From assembly GCA_028275005.1 (NCBI GenBank), contig JAQCNN010000114.1:1-28049 (forward strand): a stretch of DNA of 28,049 nucleotides, given 5' to 3'. This DNA is from Salinirussus sp. (GTDB lineage: Archaea > Halobacteriota > Halobacteria > Halobacteriales > Haloarculaceae). Below are positions 6,734 to 15,123 of the stretch, piece after piece (position 1 is the first letter of the stretch; each line of letters opens with the position of its first letter). The position numbers and the translations under genes were made by a program. The notes beneath the pieces were generated by a model. It saw only the letters and a list, made by a program, of their open reading frames with translations, did not search any database and was not told the origin of the DNA.

Positions 6734-8436
6734 AGGAGATACCGCTGTGCGAGGGCGACTTCGTCCGCCGGCTCACAGGTGACGTGTTCGCCGTCGACCC
6801 GGACAGCGAACGTCTCGGGGTCGATCTCGATGTCGTCGGGACAGTGGTCGTTGTGGACCATCGCGTCCTTGCCGGGTGCCCGGGTCCCCTCGACCGCCAC
6901 GACCGGCGTGTCCAGGTCGTACGCCTCGCCGACCCCGGCCTCGGCGGCCGCCGGACTCACGAAACGCACCGACAGGGCGTTTTTCGCGGTCCCGACCGCC
7001 CCCGCCCGGGGGCGCTGCATGGTCGGTTCACAGGTCATCAGCGAGCCGTTCGATTCACCCATCTCGCTGTACACCGGGAAGCCGCCTTTGAACGTCACCG
7101 ACGGCTTGATGCCGAAGAACTCCGGCTCCCACAGAACCAGGTCGGCCATCTTCCCGGGTTCGAGCGAGCCGACGTAGTCGTCGATACCAGCGGTGATCGC
7201 CGGATTGATCGTGTACTTTGCGACGTACCGTTTGACCCGGGCGTTGTCGGCGTCGGTCCCCTCGTCGGCCGGCAACGGGCCACGCTGGCGTTTCATCTTA
7301 TCGGCAGTCTGCCAGGTGCGGGGGACCACCTCCGCCATCCGGCCCATCGCCTGTGAGTCGGAGGTCATCATCGAGACCGCGCCGGTGTCGTGCAGGACGT
7401 CCTCGGCGGCGATGGTCTCGGCCCGGACCCGTGACTCCGCGAACGCGACGTCCTCGGGGATGTCGGGGTCGAGGTGGTGACAGACCATCACCATGTCCAG
7501 GTGTTCGTCGAAGGTGTTCTCGGTGTACGGCATCGAGGGGTTCGTCGAGGACGGCAGGACGGCCGGGTTGCCGACCATCTCCATGATGTCCGGGGCGTGA
7601 CCACCCCCTGCACCCTCGATGTGGAACAGGTGGATCGTCCGGGCGTCGATCGCCGCGGCGGTGTTCTCCAGAAAACCCGCCTCGTTGAGCGTGTCGGTGT
7701 GCATCGCAATCTGGAGGTCCATCTCCTCGGCCACCCCGAGTGCGGTGTCGATGACCTCGGGTGTCGACCCCCAGTCCTCGTGGAGTTTGAGCCCGCAGGC
7801 CCCTGCCCTGGCCTGCTCGCGGAGCGGTTCGGGCTCGCTCGCGTTCCCCTTCCCGTAGTAGCCGACGTTGACCGGCCACTCCTCGGCGGCCCTCAGGAAC
7901 AGTTCGATGTTGCGAGGGCCGGGCGTACAGGTCGTCGCCCCGCCGCCGAAGCCGCCCCCGAACATCGTCGTGACCCCCGAACCGAGCGCGTGTTCCACGA
8001 GCCCCGTCGAGTTGAAGTGGACGTGGATGTCGAAGCCGCCGGGCGTGACGATCATCCCCTCCGCCGGGTAGACATCCGTCCCCGGGCCGACGACCATGTC
8101 GACACCGTCCATCGTGTCGGGGTTGCCGGCCTTCCCCACGCCGGCCACCTGCCCGCCGCTGATACCGATGTCGCCCGCCACCACGCCCAGGACGGGGTCG
8201 ATTACCGTGGCGTTGGTCACGACGTAGTCGAGCGCGCCACCGGCGTTGGTCGCGCCGGGAGCGCTGCCCAGGCCGTCCCGTAGCGTCTTGCCGCCGCCGA
8301 ACACCGCCTCGTCGCCGGGTGTCCGGTAGTCGGTCTCCACCTCGGCGAACAGGTCGGTGTCGCCGAGCCGGAGCCGGTCGCCGGCTGTAGGGCCGTACAG
8401 GGCGGCGTAGTCCTCACGCGGAACGTCCCGTGTCAC
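6730..8436 (-). CDS. ureC: Urease alpha (catalytic) subunit UreC
   Basis: A 568-residue amidohydrolase-fold enzyme that hydrolyses urea to ammonia and carbamate at a dinickel centre. All catalytic residues can be placed: nickel ligands H138/H140, K217 (carbamylated in the family, GLKLHEDWG), H246, H272 and D360; substrate-binding H219; the mobile-flap CHH at 319-321 with catalytic H320; and R336. From residue 217 onward the numbering coincides with the well-studied Klebsiella enzyme. It starts at GTG 8436, overlapping the ureB stop (GTGA). The gene order ureB-C-A matches other haloarchaea. The protein is soluble, and full activity is expected. Confidence 0.96.
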   Translation of the reverse strand: MTRDVPREDYAALYGPTAGDRLRLGDTDLFAEVETDYRTPGDEAVFGGGKTLRDGLGSAPGATNAGGALDYVVTNATVIDPVLGVVAGDIGISGGQVAGVGKAGNPDTMDGVDMVVGPGTDVYPAEGMIVTPGGFDIHVHFNSTGLVEHALGSGVTTMFGGGFGGGATTCTPGPRNIELFLRAAEEWPVNVGYYGKGNASEPEPLREQARAGACGLKLHEDWGSTPEVIDTALGVAEEMDLQIAMHTDTLNEAGFLENTAAAIDARTIHLFHIEGAGGGHAPDIMEMVGNPAVLPSSTNPSMPYTENTFDEHLDMVMVCHHLDPDIPEDVAFAESRVRAETIAAEDVLHDTGAVSMMTSDSQAMGRMAEVVPRTWQTADKMKRQRGPLPADEGTDADNARVKRYVAKYTINPAITAGIDDYVGSLEPGKMADLVLWEPEFFGIKPSVTFKGGFPVYSEMGESNGSLMTCEPTMQRPRAGAVGTAKNALSVRFVSPAAAEAGVGEAYDLDTPVVAVEGTRAPGKDAMVHNDHCPDDIEIDPETFAVRVDGEHVTCEPADEVALAQRYLL

Positions 8437-8819
8437 TCGGCGTCACCCTCGTCGGCGCCGTTGAACCCCCGCTCACGGGCCCGCCGGAGCACCCGGTCGC
8501 GGTTCTCGACGGACCCGTTTGTCAGCCCGTTCAGCCCGTTCACCCGGCGTTTCCCGCCGAGTGCGACCAGCTCCACGGTCGTCGTTCCACCGGGTTCGAA
8601 CCGGACCGCCGTTCCGGCGGGGATGTTGAGCCGCATCCCCACAGCCGCCTCGCGGTCGAAACGCAACGCGGCGTTGACCTCCGCGAAGTGGGTGTGTGAG
8701 CCGACCTGGACCGGACGGTCCCCCGTGTTGGCGACACTCACCTCGGCAGTGTCCCGGCCCTCGTTGATCCGGACCGGCCCCTCGCCGGTCACGACCTCGC
8801 CGGGTACGAGGTCAGTCAC
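8433..8819 (-). CDS. ureB: Urease beta subunit UreB
   Basis: A 128-residue structural subunit, first gene of the operon. It shows the family core (GEVVTGEGPVRINEGRD, NTGDRPVQVGSHTHFAEVN, RLNIPAGTAVRFEPG) and a slightly extended acidic C-terminus. The start is GTG 8819 (MTDLVPGE). A TATA element at 8901-8906 places transcription start near 8876, leaving a leader of about 58 nt that contains a mini-ORF overlapping this start. Confidence 0.94.
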   Translation of the reverse strand: MTDLVPGEVVTGEGPVRINEGRDTAEVSVANTGDRPVQVGSHTHFAEVNAALRFDREAAVGMRLNIPAGTAVRFEPGGTTTVELVALGGKRRVNGLNGLTNGSVENRDRVLRRARERGFNGADEGDAE

Positions 8820-8862
8820 GGCTGACCACCCGCCCGATGCCGATTACTTTGATTCTGTCCAT
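8812..8862 (-). CDS. Putative 16-codon leader ORF coupled to ureB
   Basis: An ATG at 8862 begins a 16-residue frame (MDRIKVIGIGRVVSRD) whose TGA at 8814-8812 lies just inside ureB, so it overlaps the ureB GTG. A purine-rich GAGGGAG at 8868-8874 lies 5 nt ahead of the ATG, a better ribosome-binding site than anything directly before ureB. It sits inside the predicted leader of the operon mRNA. It may feed ribosomes to ureB by termination-reinitiation; no homology is recognised. Confidence 0.35.
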   Translation of the reverse strand: MDRIKVIGIGRVVSRD

Positions 8863-8900
8863 TTTGTCTCCCTCTTGCTCCGTCTTCGTCCATCTACGTC

Positions 8901-8906
8901 TATAAA
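8901..8906 (-). promoter_or_regulatory. TATA box of the urease operon
   Basis: On the minus strand CCGTTTTTATAG is a strong haloarchaeal TATA-like element. The predicted start is near 8876, giving a 5' leader of roughly 58 nt before ureB. Confidence 0.55.
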
Positions 8907-9044
8907 AACGGCGAGACCGGTATAGTTCTCGCCGAAGCAAACAAAATTTGCCAACAAGCGATTCGACTTGCTGTCGGCGGCACAGTTACACACGATGCCT
9001 GTGACAGACACCGGTGACCGTTGCCTGACAGACCGTGGGGTTCG

Positions 9045-9839
9045 ATGACCGCGACGCTCGTGGGTGCGCTGGTGACGGCCGGCGTCCTCGGGGCGACACA
9101 CGCCATCGAACCGGACCACGTCGCCGGCATCTCCTCGCTGTCCGGCCGGTACGACGACGCCCGGCTGTCGGCACTGGTCGGCGTGTGTTTCAGCGTCGGC
9201 CACGTGGCGCTGGTCGTCGCCTGGCTCGCACTCGCCTACCTCGTGCTCGAGCAGACCTCCTTTCCCGAGACACTGACCACGCTTGGCACCTTGGCGGTCA
9301 CCGTCCTGCTGGCGACATTTGGCCTGTTGCTCACCGTCCAGGGCTACCGCGCCGCCGCCCGTGCACACACCCGTGACGGCCACGGCGGAGACGGCGCCCG
9401 TCCCCACCAGCACAAACAGGGACAGACGCATCCGGACGGCCACGACCACAGCCACGACGGTCACCCCGGCGGTGTTGGGGCTGCCGACCCACATCTCCAC
9501 CTCCCGCTCGTGGACGGTCACAGCCACGACCACACCACGCGGGCGTACCTGCGGACCGGACTGGCTGGCGCGCTGTTCACCCTCTCGCCACCCCTCTCGA
9601 TGATGGCCTTCGCAGGGACGCTGCTCCCGGCCTACGGCCCCGGGGTCGTCGCCCTCGCGGTGCTCGCCTACGCCGCCAGTATCACCCTGACGATGGCCGC
9701 TGTCGGTGCCGGCGCCGGGACGGCCCTCCGGCTGCTCGGGCACAATCAGAGGGGCTACGCGGTGGGCCGCGTCGTGACAGGTGTCGGTGTGACCGGCTTC
9801 GCGGCCCTCGTGTTCGTCGACACCCTCACACTGGTCTGA
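9045..9839 (+). CDS. Nickel permease (NiCoT/UreH-like)
   Basis: A 264-residue integral membrane protein, inferred to import nickel for urease. Residues 19-25 (HAIEPDH) form the HX4DH nickel-recognition signature of the NiCoT and related families in the first helices. About six hydrophobic segments are visible. A central hydrophilic loop (about residues 106-165) is rich in histidine (HPDGHDHSHDGH, DGHSHDH), as expected for a metal-collecting loop. ATG 9045 is preferred over TTG 9021. It diverges from the urease operon, which supports nickel rather than cobalt as substrate. Confidence 0.85.
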   Translation: MTATLVGALVTAGVLGATHAIEPDHVAGISSLSGRYDDARLSALVGVCFSVGHVALVVAWLALAYLVLEQTSFPETLTTLGTLAVTVLLATFGLLLTVQGYRAAARAHTRDGHGGDGARPHQHKQGQTHPDGHDHSHDGHPGGVGAADPHLHLPLVDGHSHDHTTRAYLRTGLAGALFTLSPPLSMMAFAGTLLPAYGPGVVALAVLAYAASITLTMAAVGAGAGTALRLLGHNQRGYAVGRVVTGVGVTGFAALVFVDTLTLV

Positions 9840-9955
9840 GCCCTGCCGCCTGTGAGAGCTAGCCGACGGGCCTCCCCCCTCCACGTGGCGGTCGTCCTGT
9901 GTGATTGTGCGCGGGGCCACACGATTCGACGGCAAACGTCAGAACTGTACGAAGG

Positions 9956-9961
9956 TTTTTA
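9956..9961 (+). promoter_or_regulatory. Putative TATA element of the LLM oxidoreductase gene
   Basis: GGTTTTTACT places a transcription start near 9986, giving a leader of about 9 nt before the GTG at 9995. Confidence 0.4.
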
Positions 9962-9994
9962 CTCATGGTAGAAGTATTGGTGCCGTGATCACCT

Positions 9995-11044
9995 GTGAAA
10001 GCGCAGTTTGGTCGTGAGTTCTCCCGGGCGGGCATCTGGAACTGGGAGCAACCCAAGATCGAGGACGAGCTTCACTACGCCCAGTACGCCGAACAGCAGG
10101 GGTTAGACTCCCTCTGGCAGGGTGAGTCCCGACTCGTCAGGGACGCGATGACCGTGCTGGGGGCGTACTCGCAGGTCACAGACGAGATCGACCTCGCACC
10201 GGGCGTGACGAACTGTTACACGCGAAACGTGGCGCTGATGGCCCAGACCTTCTCGACGCTGGACGAGCTCTCCGGCGGCCGGATGAAACTCGGGATCGGC
10301 GCGTGGTGGGACCCGCTGGCGTCGAAGGTGGGTATCGACCGCGAGAACCCGCTCCGCCGGATGTGGGAGTACTGCACGGTCACCAGAGAGCTGCTGGATC
10401 TCGAAACCGTCACCTACGACGGGTCGACACTCGACGTCGAGGGGATCGAACTCGACCTCGTCCGGGGCGACGCGGAGCCACGGGACGTCCCGCTCTACGT
10501 CGGCGCAACCGGCGAGACGATGCACAAGCTGACCGGCGAACTGGTCGGGAAGGGGGTGGCGGGCGGGATATTCATGAACTACCTGATCCCGCCGGAACAC
10601 AACCTGAAAGGGCTGGAGAAGCTCAAGGAGGGGGTGGAAAAACAGGGCGGAACGATGGCCGATGTCGACCGCCCACAGCTCATCGCCGTGGCGATGGACG
10701 AGGACCCCGACGTGGCGGTCGACGCTGCCCGGGGGCTGGCGACCCAGTACATCGGCCAGCAGCCACACATCACGAAGGCCTGCGGGATCGACCCGCAAAA
10801 GGGCGAACGGATAAAGGAGGAGCTCGGTGGATGGCCCGCGTCGTCGTCGGATATCGAGCGGGCGTCGGAGCTGGTGTCCGACGAGGTGGTCCGAAATATC
10901 GTCGCCGCGGGAACGAGGGAGGACGTCATCGAACGGATCCGTGACTACTGTGCGGCCGGCTGTACCGAACCCGTTGTCTACCCGCTGACCGACAATATGG
11001 AAGCGGTCATCGACGCGCTCGCGGACGCGAAAGCCGAGACGTAG
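9995..11044 (+). CDS. LLM-class flavin/F420-dependent oxidoreductase
   Basis: A 349-residue TIM-barrel protein of the bacterial luciferase-like superfamily, which includes FMN monooxygenases and F420 enzymes such as methylene-tetrahydromethanopterin reductase. Recognisable features are the early YAEQQGLDSLWQGES strand-helix, FSTLDELSGGRMKLGIGAWW (typical of the family's central barrel), the PLYVGATGE strand, and the C-terminal AGTREDVIERIRDY helix. Haloarchaea make F420, so an F420 partner is plausible, but the substrate is unknown. The start is GTG 9995, supported by the TATA element. The gene appears monocistronic. Confidence 0.8.
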   Translation: MKAQFGREFSRAGIWNWEQPKIEDELHYAQYAEQQGLDSLWQGESRLVRDAMTVLGAYSQVTDEIDLAPGVTNCYTRNVALMAQTFSTLDELSGGRMKLGIGAWWDPLASKVGIDRENPLRRMWEYCTVTRELLDLETVTYDGSTLDVEGIELDLVRGDAEPRDVPLYVGATGETMHKLTGELVGKGVAGGIFMNYLIPPEHNLKGLEKLKEGVEKQGGTMADVDRPQLIAVAMDEDPDVAVDAARGLATQYIGQQPHITKACGIDPQKGERIKEELGGWPASSSDIERASELVSDEVVRNIVAAGTREDVIERIRDYCAAGCTEPVVYPLTDNMEAVIDALADAKAET

Positions 11045-11139
11045 CGGGGCCGCCCTCGGCCGTTCACGACCCCGCCGGACCGAGGCTCCGTTGCAGGGTC
11101 ACGTACAACTTCAAGTTCCCCCGGACCCATCACCCGTAC

Positions 11140-11730
11140 ATGTCGGATACCCGTCCCAGCCGGTTGGCCGAGACAGCAGCCGGGCGTTCGGTCACGGCGG
11201 ACGCACTGCGGGAGGCTGTCGGCGGTGACGCACTCCACCGGTCCCTCGCCGAGGGTGAACAGCCCGAGTACATCATCCGCGGCAGCGTGTGTGACATCGA
11301 CGACCTGACCGCACCGGAGTCGGAGACCCGACGGAAGCGGAAGGTCGCGAGCCCGGGCGCCGACCTGTTGACAGTCGTCACCGACCAGCGGGTTCTGGTA
11401 GTGGTGCCACGGCCCGACGGGGCGGACCGTATCAGCCTGCCGCTGGCGGATATCTCGGCCGCCGGTGTCGAGCGCGCCCCGGGTGGGAACAGCCGGTTAC
11501 AGGTCGAGAGTGACGGCACCGGCTACTACGTCGACGGGTCACAGTCGCCGCCCGAGGAAGTCGAGGCCGCACAGGCGTTTATCGCCGACCGCCGAGGCCA
11601 CGGGGCGACGGGGTCGGACGCCACGACGCCGCTTGAGACGCTCGAGCGACTCGCGGACCTCCACGAGCGGGGCGCCCTCTCCGACGAGGAGTTCGCGGCA
11701 AAAAAGGCGGAGTTGCTCGACCGCGTTTAG
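11140..11730 (+). CDS. SHOCT-domain protein with PH-like N-terminal domain
   Basis: A 196-residue protein. The C-terminal 30 or so residues (LERLADLHERGALSDEEFAAKK) are a clear SHOCT short helical domain, often found at the end of membrane-associated or oligomeric proteins. The middle (about residues 68-130) looks like the beta-rich PH-like domain found with SHOCT (LLTVVTDQRVLVVV, then ISLPLADISAAGV). No signal peptide or membrane helix is visible. The start is ATG 11140. It converges with the deacetylase gene, with two bases between the stops. Function is unknown. Confidence 0.75.
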   Translation: MSDTRPSRLAETAAGRSVTADALREAVGGDALHRSLAEGEQPEYIIRGSVCDIDDLTAPESETRRKRKVASPGADLLTVVTDQRVLVVVPRPDGADRISLPLADISAAGVERAPGGNSRLQVESDGTGYYVDGSQSPPEEVEAAQAFIADRRGHGATGSDATTPLETLERLADLHERGALSDEEFAAKKAELLDRV

Positions 11731-11732
11731 CC

Positions 11733-12569
11733 TCAGTTGTTCTCGCGGAACGCGGTGGCGACGTCGTGCATCTCCTTGAACTCGACGTCATCCTTCTGTA
11801 GCATGTACTGGACGAGTTCCTCGAGACGGCTCAGCCGGTGGCCCTGGCCTATAACCTGTGGGTGCATCGTGAGGATGAACACACCGTCGTCGACGTGTTC
11901 GTGCATCCAGTCGAACTGGTCGTAGTAGCGCTGGAACAGCGAGTCCTCGCTCACGTACCCCATCCGGTGTGGGCGCGACCAGGTGAAGGTCAGTGCCGGC
12001 CAGTCGTCACGCTGCCAGGAGACCGGAAGCTCGACGATGTCGGTCGGCTCCCCGCGGTCGTAGGCGCCGTCCTCCGGGGCACTCCAGTCGCCGTACACCC
12101 AGTGTGGGCTGAAATCGGACGCCATCTTGCTCGAGTCCCACTCGATACCGATCTCGTCGAGGATCTCGAGGGTGTTCTCCGAGTAGTCCCAGGCAGGTGA
12201 CCGGTACCCGTCCGGCCGCTCCCCGGTCAGGTCGACGATCGACTCCACCGCCCGGTTGACGTCGGCTTTCTCGTCCTCCTTTGACTCGTAGGTGGCCGGG
12301 CCGGTGTGACTCCAGCCGTGGTGCTGGATGTCGTAGCCGCGGTCGTGCACCTCGCCACAGATCTCGGGAAAACTGTCGATCGTGTGGCCGGGGACGAACC
12401 AGGTCGCCGGGATATCGTACTTGTCGTGCAGGTCGAGCAGCCGCGGTGCACCTGTGTTCGCGCCGTACACACCGCGGGAGTGACGGGTCGGCATATCCCA
12501 CGAGTCGTACGACCAGAGCCAGGTCGAGACGGCGTCAAAGTCGTATGAGAGACAGACTGTCGATGTCAT
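11733..12569 (-). CDS. NodB-family (CE4) polysaccharide deacetylase-like hydrolase
   Basis: A 278-residue metal-dependent hydrolase of the carbohydrate esterase 4 fold. D10/D12 in LSYDFDA, the metal-binding pair H84 and H88 in HHGWSH, and the RSPAWDYS motif (123-130) are intact. Its length, with no signal peptide, resembles the Helicobacter PgdA and PuuE (cofactor-independent allantoinase) branch, whose members act on small C-N substrates as well as glycans. Lying downstream of two ABC ATPases, and with an asparaginase homologue in the same cluster, hydrolysis of a small imported amide is plausible. A TATA-like GTTTAGG at 12597-12603 suggests its own promoter. Confidence 0.78.
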   Translation of the reverse strand: MTSTVCLSYDFDAVSTWLWSYDSWDMPTRHSRGVYGANTGAPRLLDLHDKYDIPATWFVPGHTIDSFPEICGEVHDRGYDIQHHGWSHTGPATYESKEDEKADVNRAVESIVDLTGERPDGYRSPAWDYSENTLEILDEIGIEWDSSKMASDFSPHWVYGDWSAPEDGAYDRGEPTDIVELPVSWQRDDWPALTFTWSRPHRMGYVSEDSLFQRYYDQFDWMHEHVDDGVFILTMHPQVIGQGHRLSRLEELVQYMLQKDDVEFKEMHDVATAFRENN

Positions 12570-12596
12570 GCGTTAGCCGTGTTCGACTACGCCCTC

Positions 12597-12603
12597 CTAA
12601 ACT
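12597..12603 (-). promoter_or_regulatory. Putative TATA element of the deacetylase gene
   Basis: AGTTTAGG on the minus strand is centred about 31 nt upstream of ATG 12569, in the 71-base gap after the ATPase gene. Confidence 0.3.
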
Positions 12604-12640
12604 TTGCTGAATCTCACATATCGTGCCGGGAACCCCGCGG

Positions 12641-13867
12641 CTACTCGCCCAGGATATCCGTCTCGAGGTCGATACCCTCGACCACGCTCGTCCGGTCGAG
12701 CATGACCGCGTCGGCCGGTGTCCACCCCACCGTTATCTCGTCGCCCTCGCGCGCCGAGACGGCTTCCCAGCTTCGCAGCTGGAGCTCCGCCGTCGGGGCC
12801 GACAGCGGCGAGAGGACCACCTGCGCCCCCTTCCCCGGGCGGGTGATGACGTCCTCGACACGACACTGGACGGTGTTCCGAACGCCCTCCCCGAGTGTGA
12901 GATGCTGTGGCCGTATCGAGAACGCCAGGTCGGTCCCGACGACCTCACTCGGCTCGGCGTCGAGGTTGTCCGTCCGCGTCTCGAACTGGCCCAGGTCGGT
13001 CTCGACCCGGGCCACCGACCCGTCCTCGCTCGTGCCCCCGACGGTCCCGCGAAGAATGTTCGAGTCGCCGACGAAGGTGGCGACAAAGGCCGTCTCCGGG
13101 GTGTTGTACACCGCGTCGACCGGGTCGGACTGTTCGACGTTTCCGTCGTTCATGACGACAATCTGGTCGGCAAGCCGCATCGCCTGCGTCTGGTCGTGGG
13201 TGACGTAGACGAAGGTCGTGTCGAACTCCCGGTGGACCTCCAGGAGTTCCCGCTCCATCCGTTTTTGCAGCTTGTAGTCCATGTCCCCGAGTGGCTCGTC
13301 GAGCAACAGCAGCTTCGGCTCCAGTACGAGACTCCTCGCCAGGGCGACACGCTGTTTCTGGCCGGCGGACAGCTCGCCGGGGTCACGGCCGGTGGCCCCG
13401 GACAGCTGCATCGTCTCCATGATGGTGCTCACACGCTGGTCGGCCTCGTCCGCCGGGAGGTCGAGTCGCTCGAGCCCGTAGCGGACGTTCTCCTCGACGG
13501 TGAGGTGTGGGAACAGCTGGAAGTCCTGGAAGACGAGCCCGATGTCCCGGTCGTAGGTTTCGGTTTCGGTGATCTCCGTGCCGTCGAGGGTGATCGTCCC
13601 CTCTGTCGCCTCGACCTTGCCGACCAGTGAGTGTAGTGTCGTCGACTTCCCACAGCCGCTCGGGCCGATGATCACACAGAAGTTCCCCGCTTTCACGCTA
13701 AAGTCGATGTCGTCGACGGCGAGTGTCCCGTCGGGGTATATCTTCGTCAGCCCGGAGACGTCGAGCACCGTCTCCCGGGTTGCTGTCTCCTCGCTCGACG
13801 TGTCCGCCTCTGTTTGCTCCGCTGTGGCCCCAACCGACTTCTCGGCCCGTGGCTCTGTATCGGACAT
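12641..13867 (-). CDS. ABC transporter ATPase (PotA/MalK type), canonical Walker B
   Basis: A 408-residue import ATPase that powers uptake through the two permeases encoded nearby. An acidic Ser/Thr-rich N-terminal extension (about 30 residues) precedes the domain. Walker A is GPSGCGKST at 68-76, Q-loop Q114, signature LSAGQKQ at 167-173, Walker B LLLLDEP at 186-192 with catalytic Glu191, and H-loop H224. A C-terminal regulatory (TOBE-like) domain follows from about residue 265. The signature has Ala where Gly is usual. It follows the next ATPase gene with a 3-base gap, so the two are surely co-transcribed and likely form a heterodimer. Confidence 0.88.
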   Translation of the reverse strand: MSDTEPRAEKSVGATAEQTEADTSSEETATRETVLDVSGLTKIYPDGTLAVDDIDFSVKAGNFCVIIGPSGCGKSTTLHSLVGKVEATEGTITLDGTEITETETYDRDIGLVFQDFQLFPHLTVEENVRYGLERLDLPADEADQRVSTIMETMQLSGATGRDPGELSAGQKQRVALARSLVLEPKLLLLDEPLGDMDYKLQKRMERELLEVHREFDTTFVYVTHDQTQAMRLADQIVVMNDGNVEQSDPVDAVYNTPETAFVATFVGDSNILRGTVGGTSEDGSVARVETDLGQFETRTDNLDAEPSEVVGTDLAFSIRPQHLTLGEGVRNTVQCRVEDVITRPGKGAQVVLSPLSAPTAELQLRSWEAVSAREGDEITVGWTPADAVMLDRTSVVEGIDLETDILGE

Positions 13868-13870
13868 CGG

Positions 13871-15019
13871 TCACACCCTCATGAGGTCGTCGACAGTAAC
13901 TGTCGGAGCCGAGCTGACCGTCTCGAAACAGAGGGTGTCGGCCCGGTCCCACCCGACCGGCACCGTCGTCCCGAGGTCCGCCTCTGTCACCGTCGGTCTT
14001 CCGCGACTGACCGCCTGCAACACGTAGTCGAGGCCGTCGACCTCGAACGCGTACTCGGTCTCCTCACCCATATACGTCCAGTCGATGAGCCGGGCGGTAA
14101 AGACGTTGTCGCGACCCTCCGCGGCGCTGTCGAAGGCGACACTCTCCGGTCGGACCATCGCCAGCGCACGCCGGTCGTCGGCCGGGTGCCCACCCTGGAC
14201 GGTCGCTGCCATCCGACCGATACCCGTCTCGACGCTGACCTCCCCTTCGGCCTCGTCGTCGGCCGTTACCGCCCCGACAAACGGGTTCGAGTCACCGACG
14301 AACCGGCCGACAAAGGCCGACGCCGGCCTGTAGTAGACCGCCTCCGGCGTGCCGATCTGTTCGACCCGCCCGCGGTTGAGTACGACGAGCTTGTCGGCCA
14401 GCTTGAGCGCCTGGTCCTGGTTGTGTGTGACGTACAGGAAGCTACTGTTCATCTCCGCGTGAATGTCCCGCATCTCGAGTTCCATCCGCTTTTGCAGCTT
14501 GTAGTCGAGGTCGGCGAGCGGGTCGTCGAGCAACAGGATATCGGTCTGTCTCACCAGCTGGCGGGCGAGTTCCACGCGCTGTTGTTGCCCGCCGCTCAGC
14601 TCCGTTGGCAGGCTGTCGCGTGTGTCCGGGATGGCGAGCAGGTCGAGCATCTCGTCGATCCGGCTGTCGACCTCCGCCCGGTCGTGGTCGGCGTCCTGCT
14701 GTTCGAGCCCGAAGGCAACGTTCTCCGCGACGGTCATGTGTGGGAACAGCGTATCCTCGAACTCCTGGAAGACGTAGCCGAGGTCCCGACTGCGCACCGG
14801 AACCGTCTCGGCCGACTCCCCGCTGAGTCTGACCGTCCCGGAGTCGTGTTCGACGAGCCCGGCGATACACCCGAGCAGGGTGCTCTTTCCACTCCCGCTC
14901 GGGCCCATCACGACACAGAACTCGCCCGACTCGACCGCAAACGAGACCTCCTGCAGGACGGTCTCGTCCGCGTACGACTTCGAGAGGTCGTCTACTTCGA
15001 TCGCCGCCGTGGAACTCAT
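13871..15019 (-). CDS. ABC transporter ATPase (PotA/MalK type), Walker B Glu replaced by Asp
   Basis: A 382-residue import ATPase, partner of the one encoded just downstream. Walker A is GPSGSGKST at 39-47, Q-loop Q85, signature LSGGQQQ at 141-147 (canonical), Walker B ILLLDDP at 161-167, H-loop H199. The catalytic glutamate after Walker B is an aspartate (residue 166), clearly read as GAC on the minus strand. Both ATPases share an unusual DYKLQKRME segment after the D-loop, so they are paralogues. A TOBE-like C-terminal domain follows. The start is ATG 15019, with a TATA-like element at the leaderless distance. Confidence 0.88.
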   Translation of the reverse strand: MSSTAAIEVDDLSKSYADETVLQEVSFAVESGEFCVVMGPSGSGKSTLLGCIAGLVEHDSGTVRLSGESAETVPVRSRDLGYVFQEFEDTLFPHMTVAENVAFGLEQQDADHDRAEVDSRIDEMLDLLAIPDTRDSLPTELSGGQQQRVELARQLVRQTDILLLDDPLADLDYKLQKRMELEMRDIHAEMNSSFLYVTHNQDQALKLADKLVVLNRGRVEQIGTPEAVYYRPASAFVGRFVGDSNPFVGAVTADDEAEGEVSVETGIGRMAATVQGGHPADDRRALAMVRPESVAFDSAAEGRDNVFTARLIDWTYMGEETEYAFEVDGLDYVLQAVSRGRPTVTEADLGTTVPVGWDRADTLCFETVSSAPTVTVDDLMRV

Positions 15020-15043
15020 TGACCTATATCGGCCGACGGGAAT

Positions 15044-15050
15044 GCTTAGA
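15044..15050 (-). promoter_or_regulatory. Putative TATA element of the ATPase pair
   Basis: TCTAAGC on the minus strand is centred 28 nt before ATG 15019. Just upstream of it lies a near-palindromic GTGGTCCAC (15055-15063) that might serve as an operator. Confidence 0.3.
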
Positions 15051-15123
15051 TGTTGTGGTCCACCTAATCATTGCGCTCGCCGGCGAAAACCCCCGGGGAG
15101 AACGGTCTGCACGGACGGCCGAC

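Noticed and set aside
7474..8283. 269-codon plus-strand open frame opposite ureC
   Set aside because: GC-rich third positions keep the opposite strand open; ureC is fully recognisable on minus.
12623..15022. Two long plus-strand open frames (12623-13630 and 13814-15022) opposite the ATPase genes
   Set aside because: Shadows of clearly identified ABC ATPases; no family features or promoters.
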